A stretch of DNA of 38,882 nucleotides from an uncultured Clostridia bacterium (GTDB lineage: Bacteria; Bacillota; Clostridia; Oscillospirales; Ruminococcaceae): the NCBI GenBank assembly GCA_947627875.1, contig CANQXS010000024.1, forward strand, positions 1-38,882. The letters run 5' to 3'. A model generated the notes under the pieces. It did not search any database. It saw nothing but the letters and a program-made list of their open reading frames with translations, and was not told the DNA's origin. The position numbers and the translations under genes were made by a program. Positions 7,488-15,341 of this stretch are shown here, piece after piece; the first letter of the stretch is position 1, and each line of letters begins with the position of its first letter.

Positions 7488-8777
7488 ATGAGCGGTAAGA
7501 AAAGCAGCCAAAAGTTCGATACCAAGCGCAAGCCATCAAAGCCCAAGCCCTATCTTATGCCGATAGAATGGGGCGGGACCACATATTTCTCGAAGATCGC
7601 CGGCGGCGCGAAAATAGAGCGCGTAAACTGCGAAGGCTTGAAACCGCCGTATCTTATCCTTTGCAACCACGGCTCATTCTTCGATTTCCCGCTCGTCGTA
7701 AAAGCTATCTTCCCCCACAGATGCAGCTGGGTAATCTCGATAGAGGAATTCATCGGCAGAGAATGGCTAATGCGGAACGTCGGCGGAATTTATAAGCGTA
7801 AATTCACCCAGGACCTCACCGTCGTAAAACATATTTTAAACGCCCTGACCCGCCAGAAGGTCTGCTGCACCATTTACCCCGAGGCAAGATTCTCCCTCGC
7901 GGGGATAAACGAGCAGATCGACGGCGCCCTCGGAAAGCTCGCCAAAACCGCGAAAGTCCCCGTAGTTATCTTTATAACCAAGGGCAACTTTATCCGCTCG
8001 CCGCAGTGGAACAAACACCCCTACCGCAAAGTCCCGATAGAGGGAACGTTTAAGCAGATAGTCACCCGCGAAGAGGTTACAAAGCTCTCGGCGGCGGAGA
8101 TACAGCGGCGCATCGAGGCGGAATTCATATACGACGACTACGCCTATATCCGCGACAACAAGCTCTCGATGCAATGCGACAAGCGCGCCCAGAATATCCA
8201 TAAGATACTCTATCAGTGCCCCGTCTGCAACACCGAATTTTCGACCGATTCCAAAGACTCCCGAATCTGGTGCTCTCATTGCGGCGCGAGCTGGGAGATG
8301 GACAACTACGGTCAGCTCCACCGCGAAAACGGTCCCGACGTTTTCACCCACGTCCCCGACTGGTATCGCTGGGAGCGCGAAAACGTCCGCCGCGAGGTCG
8401 AGGAGGGCAGATACCGCTTCGAGGATATGGCGCGGCTCGAAAGAATGGAAAACGGACACATCGGCTTCAAGACTATCGGCACCGTCACCTTGACCCACGA
8501 CAAAAACGGCTTTACGATGCACGGAGACTTCGGCGACGGTCAGACCTTCGACTTCAACCGCACCGTTGCTTCGATGCGCTCGGTCCATATCGAATACGAC
8601 TTCAAGGGGAGGGGCGACGCCCTCGACCTCTGCACCCTTGAGGACACATATTTCGTCTTCCCGCTTACCGCGCGGAACGTTCTGACAAAGATACACTTCG
8701 CGACCGAGGAGCTGCACAAGCTCGAAGAAAAGGAAAAAGCCGAAGAAAAGGCAAAAGCCCTTGCGACCTCGGAATAA
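7488..8777 (+). CDS. PlsC-like 1-acylglycerol-3-phosphate acyltransferase with zinc-ribbon extension
   Basis: A 429-aa protein. The N-terminal half is a PlsC/LPLAT acyltransferase: NHGSFFDFP is the HX4D catalytic motif (about residues 60-68), and YPEARFSLAG corresponds to the substrate-binding EGTRS-type motif. These enzymes esterify lysophosphatidate at the membrane face. Around residues 240-270 there is an added zinc ribbon, CPVCNTEF...WCSHC (two CxxC pairs), followed by a further domain of unknown role and a Lys/Glu-rich helix at the end. The zinc-ribbon extension makes it longer than ordinary PlsC (about 240 aa). It follows degV by 16 nt with GGAG before the ATG and ends at an intrinsic terminator, so degV and this gene form a small lipid operon. 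Confidence 0.82.
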   Translation: MSGKKSSQKFDTKRKPSKPKPYLMPIEWGGTTYFSKIAGGAKIERVNCEGLKPPYLILCNHGSFFDFPLVVKAIFPHRCSWVISIEEFIGREWLMRNVGGIYKRKFTQDLTVVKHILNALTRQKVCCTIYPEARFSLAGINEQIDGALGKLAKTAKVPVVIFITKGNFIRSPQWNKHPYRKVPIEGTFKQIVTREEVTKLSAAEIQRRIEAEFIYDDYAYIRDNKLSMQCDKRAQNIHKILYQCPVCNTEFSTDSKDSRIWCSHCGASWEMDNYGQLHRENGPDVFTHVPDWYRWERENVRREVEEGRYRFEDMARLERMENGHIGFKTIGTVTLTHDKNGFTMHGDFGDGQTFDFNRTVASMRSVHIEYDFKGRGDALDLCTLEDTYFVFPLTARNVLTKIHFATEELHKLEEKEKAEEKAKALATSE

Positions 8778-8783
8778 AAGCCG

Positions 8784-8813
8784 AAAATACAGGGAGAAAT
8801 CCCTGTATTTTTT
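8784..8813 (+). terminator. Intrinsic terminator of the degV-acyltransferase operon
   Basis: Perfect 10-bp stem AATACAGGGA-GAAA-TCCCTGTATT continuing into a T-run (to 8813). Confidence 0.9.
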
Positions 8814-8861
8814 ATAAAATAACAGCTTGTCTGTTCTTTTGATGTTTTTGCAAGAAAAATA

Positions 8862-8890
8862 TTGCAATAGGGGCAAAAGTGTAGTATAAT
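8862..8890 (+). promoter_or_regulatory. Sigma-A promoter of zapA-U32-dut
   Basis: TTGCAA (8862-8867), a 17-bp spacer, and TATAAT (8885-8890), 32 nt before the zapA start. Confidence 0.75.
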
Positions 8891-8922
8891 GAATATATAT
8901 ATTCACCGAAGGGGACGGTAAA

Positions 8923-9279
8923 ATGGAAAACAAGGTGAAAGTCAGGATAATCGGAAGGGAATACACCCTCGGAACGGACAACACGCCGGAATATACCCAG
9001 GCTCTTGCGGCAGAGCTCGACGAAAAGATGAACGCCATGCTTTCCGAGAGCAAGACCCTCAGCGGGATCGACGTCGCCATTCTCTGCGCGCTCGACGCTA
9101 TGGACGAGTCGCGGAGGGCGGGCGCCAACGCCGACAACATAAGGCTCCAACTCGGGGAATATCTCTCGTCGGCAGAAAGGGCTCAGGCGAGCGTCGAGAC
9201 CTATAAGCGCGAGATATCCTCTTTAAAGCGCAGGATCGAGGAGCTTGAAGACAGAATGGAGCAGAAGAGCGTTTTCTGA
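8923..9279 (+). CDS. zapA: Cell division protein ZapA
   Basis: A 118-aa protein with the ZapA pattern: a short beta-rich head (VKVRIIGREYTLGTDNTPEY) followed by long helices that form an antiparallel coiled coil (about residues 70-112, SVETYKREISSLKRRIEELED). ZapA binds FtsZ and bundles protofilaments at the division ring in the cytoplasm. Length and layout are normal. It has its own consensus promoter and is followed after one base by a U32 peptidase-family gene (TGA-T-ATG), so the two are translationally coupled; I recall this pairing from other clostridia. Confidence 0.88.
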   Translation: MENKVKVRIIGREYTLGTDNTPEYTQALAAELDEKMNAMLSESKTLSGIDVAILCALDAMDESRRAGANADNIRLQLGEYLSSAERAQASVETYKREISSLKRRIEELEDRMEQKSVF

Positions 9280-9280
9280 T

Positions 9281-11335
9281 ATGGGAAAAATCGAGATACT
9301 GTCGCCCTGCGGGGGTCCGGAGTCGGTCGACGCCGCCCTTCGCACCGGCGCGGACGCCGTATATCTGGGGGCTCGGAAATTCTCCGCAAGACATAACGCC
9401 GTCAATTTTTCGGACGAAGAGCTTTTTGCCGCCGTTCGGGAATGTCACCGACACGGCGTTTTGGTTTATTTGGCGTTCAACACCGTACTGCGCGACTCGG
9501 AATTGGAAGAAGCCGCCGGTCTTTTAAAGCTTGCCTGCGAGGCGGGCGCCGACGGGCTTATAATTCAGGATATGGCGGTCTATGAAATGGCCCGCGCCGC
9601 CTGCCCCGATATGCCGCTCCACGCCTCTACCCAGATGACGGTCCATACCCCCTGCGGGGTCGATTCCGCCGCGAAGCTCGGCTTTAAAAGGGTCGTAGCC
9701 GCGCGTGAGCTCAGCCTTGAGCAAATAAAAGAGCTCTGCGGAAGGGGCGTTGAAATCGAAGTCTTTGCCCACGGCGCGCTGTGCATGTGCGTGTCGGGGC
9801 AATGCTATCTCAGCGCGATGATAGGCGGAAGGAGCGCCAACCGCGGGCTGTGCGCGGGGGCTTGCCGCCTGCCTTTTTCCGCCGCCGGAAAGCCTTCGGA
9901 GCGCGATTTTGCGCTCTCTTTAAAGGATATGTCCTACTGCGGTCATATAAGCGAGCTCGAAGAAGCGGGGGTAACGTCGCTTAAAATCGAGGGCAGAATG
10001 AAGCGCCCCGAATACGTCGCCGCCGCCACCGACGCGCTTTTTAGGGCGAGGAGCGGAGACGAGGTCGATTATGGCGCTCTGCGGGCGGTGTTTTCGCGAA
10101 GCGGCTTCACCGACGGCTATTTAACGGGAAAGCTCGGCTCCGAGATGTTCGGCGCAAGGGAGAAGGAGGACGTAACGGCGGCTGCGTCGGCGCTGCCGAA
10201 GCTCCAAAAGCTCTACGAAAAGCCCGAAAAGCGCTTTAAGCTCGATATCCGCTTCACCGCGAAGCGCGGCGAACCGATGAGGCTCGAGGTCTCGGACGGC
10301 GAGCTTAGCGCAGCCGTTTCTGGAGATATTCCCGAAGATGCAAGAACGAGGGAAACCACGGCTCGCGAGATAGAAGCCCAGCTTATAAAGCTCGGCGGGA
10401 CCTTATATTACGCCGACCGCGCCGAAGTTGCCGCCGACGGCGGGCTCGCGATCCCCCTCTCGAAGATAAACGCCCTGCGGCGCGAAGCGGTAGAGCGCCT
10501 CGACGAAGCGCGCATAGAAAAGCTCTCTCAGCCTAAGAGCTTTAACGGCAGCGGGCTCAGCTTTGCGTTCCCGCTCCCGCTGATAAGAAAGCGCCCCGAA
10601 TTCAGAATCAGGGTCGAGCGCATCGAGCAGCTCTCAAAGCTCGAGCTTCGCGGAGAAGATATCGTCATTCCCCTCGGAACCGAGGAGGAATACCTCTCGG
10701 CGGGGTATGACCCCGAGCGGGCGGTAATAGCCCTCCCCCGATTCGATAACGACGAAAAAATTACCGCCGCGCGGCTGAAAACCGCCAAAAATCTCGGCTT
10801 TTCGGCAGCGGAATGTGGTAACATAGGTCATATAGAGCTCGCCTCGAAGCTCGGATTTAAGCTTTTGGGCGGCTTCGGACTGAATATAGCCAACTCCCTC
10901 GCGGCGAGGTATTATTTCTTAGAGGGGCTCGAGACCATTACGCTCTCGCCCGAGCTTAAAGCCTCGCAATGCTCAAAAATCGCCTGCCCCGGGCGTCTCG
11001 GAGCAGTGATCTACGGCAGGCTCCCGCTTATGCTCACAAGAAATTGCCCCATAGCCGCGCAGGTCGGCTGTAAAAACTGCACACGCAGGCTTAAAGACCG
11101 CACCGGCGCGGAATTCCCGATAGTCTGCCGGCGCGAGTCGGGGTATTTCGAGCTGCTGAATTCGCGCCCGATTTGGCTTGCCGACAGGCTCGACGACTTC
11201 AACCTCGATTTCGGCGACCTTATGTTCACGACCGAGACCCCCGAACAGGCGGCGCGGGTGCTGAGGGCATACCGCTCGGGCGCCGAGCCCCGGGGCGAAT
11301 TTACGCGCGGAATGTATTACCGAGGCGTTGAATAG
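9281..11335 (+). CDS. U32 family peptidase / RNA-hydroxylation-type protein (DUF3656)
   Basis: A 684-aa protein if started at ATG 9281 (MGKIEILSPCGGPESVDAAL); an upstream in-frame start lies inside zapA and is unlikely. The U32 signature is clear: EVFAHGALCMCVSGQCYLS, then GRSANRGLCAGACRLPF, supplying the conserved cysteines. The N-terminal half is a TIM-barrel-like U32 domain; the C-terminal half resembles the collagenase-like DUF3656 region with more Cys (CSKIACPG, CPIAAQVGCKNC). Relatives such as RlhA and TrhP/YrrO are now known to be needed for hydroxylation of 23S rRNA or tRNA rather than proteolysis; the conserved Cys cluster suggests an Fe-S cofactor. Which RNA is modified here is not readable. 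It is coupled to zapA and followed 33 nt later by dut. Confidence 0.87.
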   Translation: MGKIEILSPCGGPESVDAALRTGADAVYLGARKFSARHNAVNFSDEELFAAVRECHRHGVLVYLAFNTVLRDSELEEAAGLLKLACEAGADGLIIQDMAVYEMARAACPDMPLHASTQMTVHTPCGVDSAAKLGFKRVVAARELSLEQIKELCGRGVEIEVFAHGALCMCVSGQCYLSAMIGGRSANRGLCAGACRLPFSAAGKPSERDFALSLKDMSYCGHISELEEAGVTSLKIEGRMKRPEYVAAATDALFRARSGDEVDYGALRAVFSRSGFTDGYLTGKLGSEMFGAREKEDVTAAASALPKLQKLYEKPEKRFKLDIRFTAKRGEPMRLEVSDGELSAAVSGDIPEDARTRETTAREIEAQLIKLGGTLYYADRAEVAADGGLAIPLSKINALRREAVERLDEARIEKLSQPKSFNGSGLSFAFPLPLIRKRPEFRIRVERIEQLSKLELRGEDIVIPLGTEEEYLSAGYDPERAVIALPRFDNDEKITAARLKTAKNLGFSAAECGNIGHIELASKLGFKLLGGFGLNIANSLAARYYFLEGLETITLSPELKASQCSKIACPGRLGAVIYGRLPLMLTRNCPIAAQVGCKNCTRRLKDRTGAEFPIVCRRESGYFELLNSRPIWLADRLDDFNLDFGDLMFTTETPEQAARVLRAYRSGAEPRGEFTRGMYYRGVE

Positions 11336-11368
11336 CGCCTTTATCCTTTAAAAGAAAGGGAATAAACA

Positions 11369-11809
11369 ATGAAACTCACCTTTAAAAAGCTCCGCGAGAC
11401 CGCGCAGATACCCTCTGCCGCCACAAAGCAGAGCGCCGGTCTCGACCTCAGAGCCTGCATTTCGGAACCGACGGCGATAAACCCCGGGGAAATAGTAAGC
11501 TTCCCGACGGGGCTCGCGGTCTGTCCGGAGCGCAGCGACGTTGTTATGCTTTTATTTATGCGCTCGGGACTCGGCTCTAAATTCGGGCTGACTCTGCCCA
11601 ACGCCGTCGGAGTGGTGGATTCCGACTACCGCGGAGAGATTACCGTCCCGATAATCAACCTCGGAAAGGAGCCCTATATCATGATGCCGGGCGAGAGAAT
11701 GGCTCAGCTCGTCACTCTGCCCGTGATCTTTCCCGAGGTCTGCGAAGCCGAGGAGCTCCCCGAGTCGGAGAGGGGCGAACGCGGCTTCGGTTCGAGCGGG
11801 AGAATGTAA
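11369..11809 (+). CDS. dut: Deoxyuridine 5'-triphosphate nucleotidohydrolase (dUTPase)
   Basis: A 146-aa trimeric dUTPase with all five motifs: I AGLDLRA, II RSGLGSKFGL, III NAVGVVDSDYRGE, IV GERMAQLVTLPV, and V RGERGFGSSGRM. It hydrolyses dUTP to dUMP and pyrophosphate, keeping uracil out of DNA and feeding dTMP synthesis. Length is normal. It is the last gene of the zapA-U32-dut run. Its final 98 bp, including motif V, overlap the 3' end of the convergent AGCS symporter gene on the other strand, an unusual tail-to-tail coding overlap with no terminator between them. Confidence 0.95.
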   Translation: MKLTFKKLRETAQIPSAATKQSAGLDLRACISEPTAINPGEIVSFPTGLAVCPERSDVVMLLFMRSGLGSKFGLTLPNAVGVVDSDYRGEITVPIINLGKEPYIMMPGERMAQLVTLPVIFPEVCEAEELPESERGERGFGSSGRM

Positions 11810-13088
11810 GCTTTATCTCCCGACGGAGCAGAATAAGCGCCGTAAGGCAGGGTATCGCCATAAGCCCGTTGAAGATGTCGCTTATCTGCCAAACCGCCCC
11901 TGCCCCGAAGAGCGTTCCGCAGAACGCCGAGAGGATAAACGCGGCTTTATAAACGCTTTTGCCCTTCTTTAGGAGGAAATCCGCCGCCGAAAGACCTATC
12001 TGTGACCAGCCGACCGCCGTAGCTATCGCGAAGCCCGCGGTCTCGGCGGCAACGAGCTTTCCCGAAAGCCCGCCGAATACCGTCTTTGCGCTTCGGGCGA
12101 CCATCTCCGCGCCCTCGGCAGTTCCGGGGTAAGCCCCCGAGCAGAGCAGCGCGAGCGCGGTGAGGGTGCAGATAACGAAGGTGTCGACTATGACCTCAAG
12201 CATATTCATCATTCCCTGCCTTTCGGGGTCGTCGACCGATGAAGCGCCATGAACCGGCGCCGTCGTCCCGAGACCCGCTTCGTTTGAAAACACTCCCCTC
12301 CTAAAGCCCACGCTCACCGCCGCCGCAAAGCCCACTGCCCCGCCGGCAGCCTGTTTTAATCCGAACGCGCAGGCAAATATCTCGGAAAAAACCGGGGGCA
12401 GCGCCGAAAAATTCGCCGCGATAACTGCCGCCGCCCCCGTTACATAAAGCCCCGCGAGCAGCGGGACCGCCCCTTCGCAGAGTTTCCGCGCAAAGCCGCC
12501 CGAGTCCGCCATACAGCAGGCGATGAGAGCGGCGCAGGCGAGCCCGCATATCGGCTTCGGAAGGGAAAATTCCCCCAAAAGCGCCTCTGCGGCGGAATTG
12601 GTCTGAGCCATCGAGCCCATTCCGAACGATGCCAAAAGGCAGAAAAGCGCGTATACCGCAGCCGTCCGCCCCGCGCCGAGACCGTCTCTCAGGGCGAACC
12701 ATATTCCTCCCCTTCGAGAGCCGTCGGGCAGGTTCTGCCGGTATTTAACCGATAAATACCCCTCGGCGTAGGCTACCGCCATTCCGAAAAACGCCGAGAC
12801 CCAAAGCCAGAATATCGCCCCCGGGCCGCCGAGAGTAAGCGCCGTTGCAACTCCGGTGACCGACCCCGTCCCGACCGTAGCGGCAAGAGCCGTCGAGAGC
12901 GACTGAAAGGGCGAAGCCGCTTTTTCTCCCGAGCTTTCGCCCCCGCGCCAGCTCCCGAATATGCTCTTAAGGCGGAGCTGCGGCAGCCCGAGGCGGAGGG
13001 TGAAATATCCCCCTGCGCCGACTATCAGCGCGACCGTCGGCAGCCCCCAGACCGCCCCGCTTATGAATTCAAGTATTTTGTTAAACAT
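11712..13088 (-). CDS. Sodium/alanine-glycine symporter (AGCS family)
   Basis: A 458-aa integral membrane protein with about 10-11 hydrophobic segments. AGCS landmarks are TALAATVGTGSVTGVATAL, the GPGAIFWLWVSAFFGMAVAY segment and the signature RRGVFSNEAGLGTTAPVHG. The family imports alanine, glycine or glutamine with Na+. ATG 13088 follows GGTGAT, which can pair with the 16S tail. After the last membrane helix and LLRREIKLTF, the final 25-30 residues are Arg/Ser/Pro-rich (SRSNRSRVRPSPTRGA), because they are encoded antisense to dut; this tail is probably an extension created when the original stop was lost. It is divergent from ydbS, with start codons only 27 bp apart. Confidence 0.88.
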   Translation of the reverse strand: MFNKILEFISGAVWGLPTVALIVGAGGYFTLRLGLPQLRLKSIFGSWRGGESSGEKAASPFQSLSTALAATVGTGSVTGVATALTLGGPGAIFWLWVSAFFGMAVAYAEGYLSVKYRQNLPDGSRRGGIWFALRDGLGAGRTAAVYALFCLLASFGMGSMAQTNSAAEALLGEFSLPKPICGLACAALIACCMADSGGFARKLCEGAVPLLAGLYVTGAAAVIAANFSALPPVFSEIFACAFGLKQAAGGAVGFAAAVSVGFRRGVFSNEAGLGTTAPVHGASSVDDPERQGMMNMLEVIVDTFVICTLTALALLCSGAYPGTAEGAEMVARSAKTVFGGLSGKLVAAETAGFAIATAVGWSQIGLSAADFLLKKGKSVYKAAFILSAFCGTLFGAGAVWQISDIFNGLMAIPCLTALILLRREIKLTFSRSNRSRVRPSPTRGAPRLRRPRERSRAE

Positions 13089-13115
13089 AAATATCACCGC
13101 CGAAAGGAGACCCCT

Positions 13116-13562
13116 ATGAGAAAATACACCCTTAAGCCCGCCGCGCTCTATTTTATAGCGGGAGCTATGCTCGTTCTGTCCGCCGCGGCGACTCTGCTTC
13201 TCAGAATATATCTTGTCTCCTTTGAAATTCTTATGTATTCTCTTATCGGATTATTCTGGGGGCTTTCGGTTTTGTTCGGGCTTATCCTTCTGCCGATGTT
13301 CTTCCGCAGGAGCGTTATTTATATCTCTTCCGAGGAAATAACCTTCCATACCGGCTTGATAATGCTTCGGCGCATCCATATGAAGATGTCGGCGGTGCAG
13401 TATGTTACCAGAATATCCGTCCCCCTGCTCACCCTTTTGGGGTTCAATTTCATAATAATCCGCGCCCTCGGCGGGAGCATTATCCTCCCCTTTCTCAGCG
13501 CCGCCGACAGCGACGCGATAACGGATATACTTCATCTTGAGATCAACGGTCACCGCGAATAG
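13116..13562 (+). CDS. YdbS-like PH-domain (bPH2) membrane protein
   Basis: A 148-aa protein: two N-terminal membrane helices (about residues 10-30 and 37-60), then a bacterial PH-like domain (FRRSVIYISSEEITFHTGLIMLRRIHMKM...IRALGGSIILPF). It resembles YdbS of Bacillus, which occurs with YdbT; in B. subtilis that pair has been linked to protection against amylocyclicin-type bacteriocins. AAAGGAG precedes the ATG. It is followed 24 nt later by the larger YdbT-like gene, the usual order. Its promoter must lie within the 5' end of the divergent symporter gene, as only 27 bp separate the two starts. Confidence 0.78.
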   Translation: MRKYTLKPAALYFIAGAMLVLSAAATLLLRIYLVSFEILMYSLIGLFWGLSVLFGLILLPMFFRRSVIYISSEEITFHTGLIMLRRIHMKMSAVQYVTRISVPLLTLLGFNFIIIRALGGSIILPFLSAADSDAITDILHLEINGHRE

Positions 13563-13586
13563 AATTTCTGCGCAAGGAGTGAAACG

Positions 13587-15059
13587 ATGGAACGCGTCGG
13601 CAGACAGCACCCCGTGAGGCTGTTATCCTATACGACAAGATATTTCTGGCTTCTGATAATCCCTCTTATCCGAAGCCTCTATTCGCTGAGCCTTGAAATC
13701 GACGCCTTCCGCGCCTGGATAAAGGGCGCCTGGCTCGACCTTTTGGTCCTCGCGGCGATAATCTGCTTCGCCTGGATACGCTGGCTGAGCGTTTGGTTCT
13801 CTTTCGACGGCGAAAAAATAGTCCTCCGCAGAGGGGTCTATCTCAACGTTGAAGACACCGTTTATTACTCACAAATCACTACTCTGAGTATAAAACAGAA
13901 CTTAATATACAGATTGTTGGGCGCAAGTAAGGTTTATATCGCTACAAACGCCGGAAATTTCAACTCCGCCGACGTCACCGTCACTATGAAGCGCGCCGAC
14001 GCCGACCGCTTTTATGAAGCCGTAAAGGGCTCTCGCCAAAAGAGCCTCAACTACTCTATCTCGCCGAACAAGCTGCGGCTTTTGCTGTTTTCGCTTTTAT
14101 TCAGCTCTACTCTCTCCGGCGTTCTTATAATTATCGCCCTGCTCTTGGAGACCGGCGAGGTTTTCGACCGCGAGATCGAGGCGCGTATAATCCTCGACAC
14201 CCTTACCGAAGCAGTGAACAGGGTCGCGCAATACCTTCCGCCAATCATCTCGCTTATAATCATCGTACTTGCGGGGGGCTGGGCTCTTTCCTTTATCTCG
14301 AACCTCACCGGTTTCTGGGGATTTATCCTCACAAAATGCTCCGATTGCCTTTATGTAAAGAGCGGTATTTTAACTAAGAGCCGCCATGTTATTCTGCGCT
14401 CGAAGATAAACTACTTCGACCTTAAGCAGAGCTTCGCGAGCAAGGTATGCAACCTTAGCTCTCTTCATGTCAACTGCTCGGGCTACGGCTCGACGGGCAG
14501 AAACGAGATGACCGTTATTCTCCCGATAACCACCCGAAAGGAGATAAACGGCACCCTTAAAGAGGTCTTTCCGGAATACCCCCGCCCGAAGGTCGAGCTC
14601 AAATCCGACCCTCGCAGCTACGGCGGATTTTACTTCTGGCCGGTCGTCTTTGCTATCCTCCCCGTCGCGGGATTTATCGCTATCTATTACCTCCTGCCGA
14701 GCTGGTATGTCGTTGCATACCCCGCTGTAGCGATAACCGTTATCCCCGCGATATGGCTCGCTATGTGCAAGACCCTTTCGATGTTCATAACCGGTCTCGG
14801 CTTTAAAGACGGCTATCTCACGATGAGATATTCGCGGCTTTTCACCTTCCATACGATAGTCGCCCCGAAGGACCGCATAACAAAGGCGGTCATAAGGCAG
14901 TCGCCGTTTCAGAGAATGGGCGGCTCCTGCTCGGTTATCATCTATACCAGCTCCGACGTAAAGACAAAACACTACATTTACGGGCTCAGGCTCGACAAAG
15001 CCCTTGCGTTTTTCGAGAAAAACGGCATCGACCTCTACTATTCCGAAAAACCCGCATAA
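13587..15059 (+). CDS. YdbT-like membrane protein with tandem PH-like domains
   Basis: A 490-aa protein with three blocks of paired membrane helices (about residues 20-70, 165-245 and 350-395), each followed by a bacterial PH (bPH2/DUF304) domain, for example SFDGEKIVLRRGVYLNVEDTVYYSQITTLSI and SDCLYVKSGILTKSRHVILRSKINYF. This is the normal YdbT layout, and it directly follows the YdbS partner. The function in this organism is unknown; a membrane complex affecting envelope stress or bacteriocin resistance is plausible from the Bacillus pair. The ATG has AAGGAG upstream. It ends just before a strong tRNA promoter at 15078. Confidence 0.8.
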   Translation: MERVGRQHPVRLLSYTTRYFWLLIIPLIRSLYSLSLEIDAFRAWIKGAWLDLLVLAAIICFAWIRWLSVWFSFDGEKIVLRRGVYLNVEDTVYYSQITTLSIKQNLIYRLLGASKVYIATNAGNFNSADVTVTMKRADADRFYEAVKGSRQKSLNYSISPNKLRLLLFSLLFSSTLSGVLIIIALLLETGEVFDREIEARIILDTLTEAVNRVAQYLPPIISLIIIVLAGGWALSFISNLTGFWGFILTKCSDCLYVKSGILTKSRHVILRSKINYFDLKQSFASKVCNLSSLHVNCSGYGSTGRNEMTVILPITTRKEINGTLKEVFPEYPRPKVELKSDPRSYGGFYFWPVVFAILPVAGFIAIYYLLPSWYVVAYPAVAITVIPAIWLAMCKTLSMFITGLGFKDGYLTMRYSRLFTFHTIVAPKDRITKAVIRQSPFQRMGGSCSVIIYTSSDVKTKHYIYGLRLDKALAFFEKNGIDLYYSEKPA

Positions 15060-15077
15060 AAAAAGATTAAAAAGGGC

Positions 15078-15106
15078 TTGACAAACAAAAACAAATCGGG
15101 TATAAT
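15078..15106 (+). promoter_or_regulatory. Consensus promoter of the tRNA-Met/tRNA-Glu operon
   Basis: TTGACA (15078-15083), a 17-bp spacer, and TATAAT (15101-15106): a perfect sigma-A promoter placed 17 nt before the first tRNA. Confidence 0.9.
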
Positions 15107-15122
15107 AATCAAGCTGTCAAAT

Positions 15123-15199
15123 GGCTGTATAGCTCAGTTGGCTAGAGCATCCGGTTCATACCCGGAATGTCACCGGTTCAAATCCAGTTACAGCCACCA
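15123..15199 (+). tRNA. tRNA-Met (CAU), elongator type
   Basis: 77 nt including an encoded CCA. Acceptor GGCTGTA pairs with TACAGCC; the anticodon arm is TCCGG-TTCATAC-CCGGA with anticodon CAT. The G1-C72 pair rules out initiator tRNA, and the TTCATAC loop matches elongator Met rather than lysidine-type tRNA-Ile. The T-stem ACCGG/CCAGT has one C-A mismatch, a small oddity. Confidence 0.93.
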
Positions 15200-15201
15200 A
15201 C

Positions 15202-15276
15202 GGCCCGTTGGTCAAGCGGCTAAGACACCGCCCTTTCACGGCGGAGACATGAGTTCGATTCTCGTACGGGTCACCA
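15202..15276 (+). tRNA. tRNA-Glu (UUC)
   Basis: 75 nt including CCA, two bases after tRNA-Met. Acceptor GGCCCGT pairs with ACGGGTC (one G-T); the anticodon arm is CCGCC-CTTTCAC-GGCGG, anticodon TTC; the T-arm has GTTCGATT. Confidence 0.95.
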
Positions 15277-15279
15277 GAA

Positions 15280-15306
15280 GAAGCCTCGCCGCAAGGTGAG
15301 GCTTTT
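15280..15306 (+). terminator. Terminator of the tRNA operon
   Basis: GCCTCGCC-GCAA-GGTGAGGC (one G-T pair) followed by TTTTT. Confidence 0.85.
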
Positions 15307-15341
15307 TCATTTCTGTTTTTCTTTTCCAAGGAGGCGTCGGA

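Noticed and set aside
7836-9140. 434-codon minus-strand ORF across acyltransferase and zapA
   Set aside because: Antisense shadow spanning a terminator and a promoter; no domain signal.
15078-15299. 73-codon ORF
   Set aside because: It covers the promoter and both tRNA genes; its peptide is a translation of tRNA sequence.
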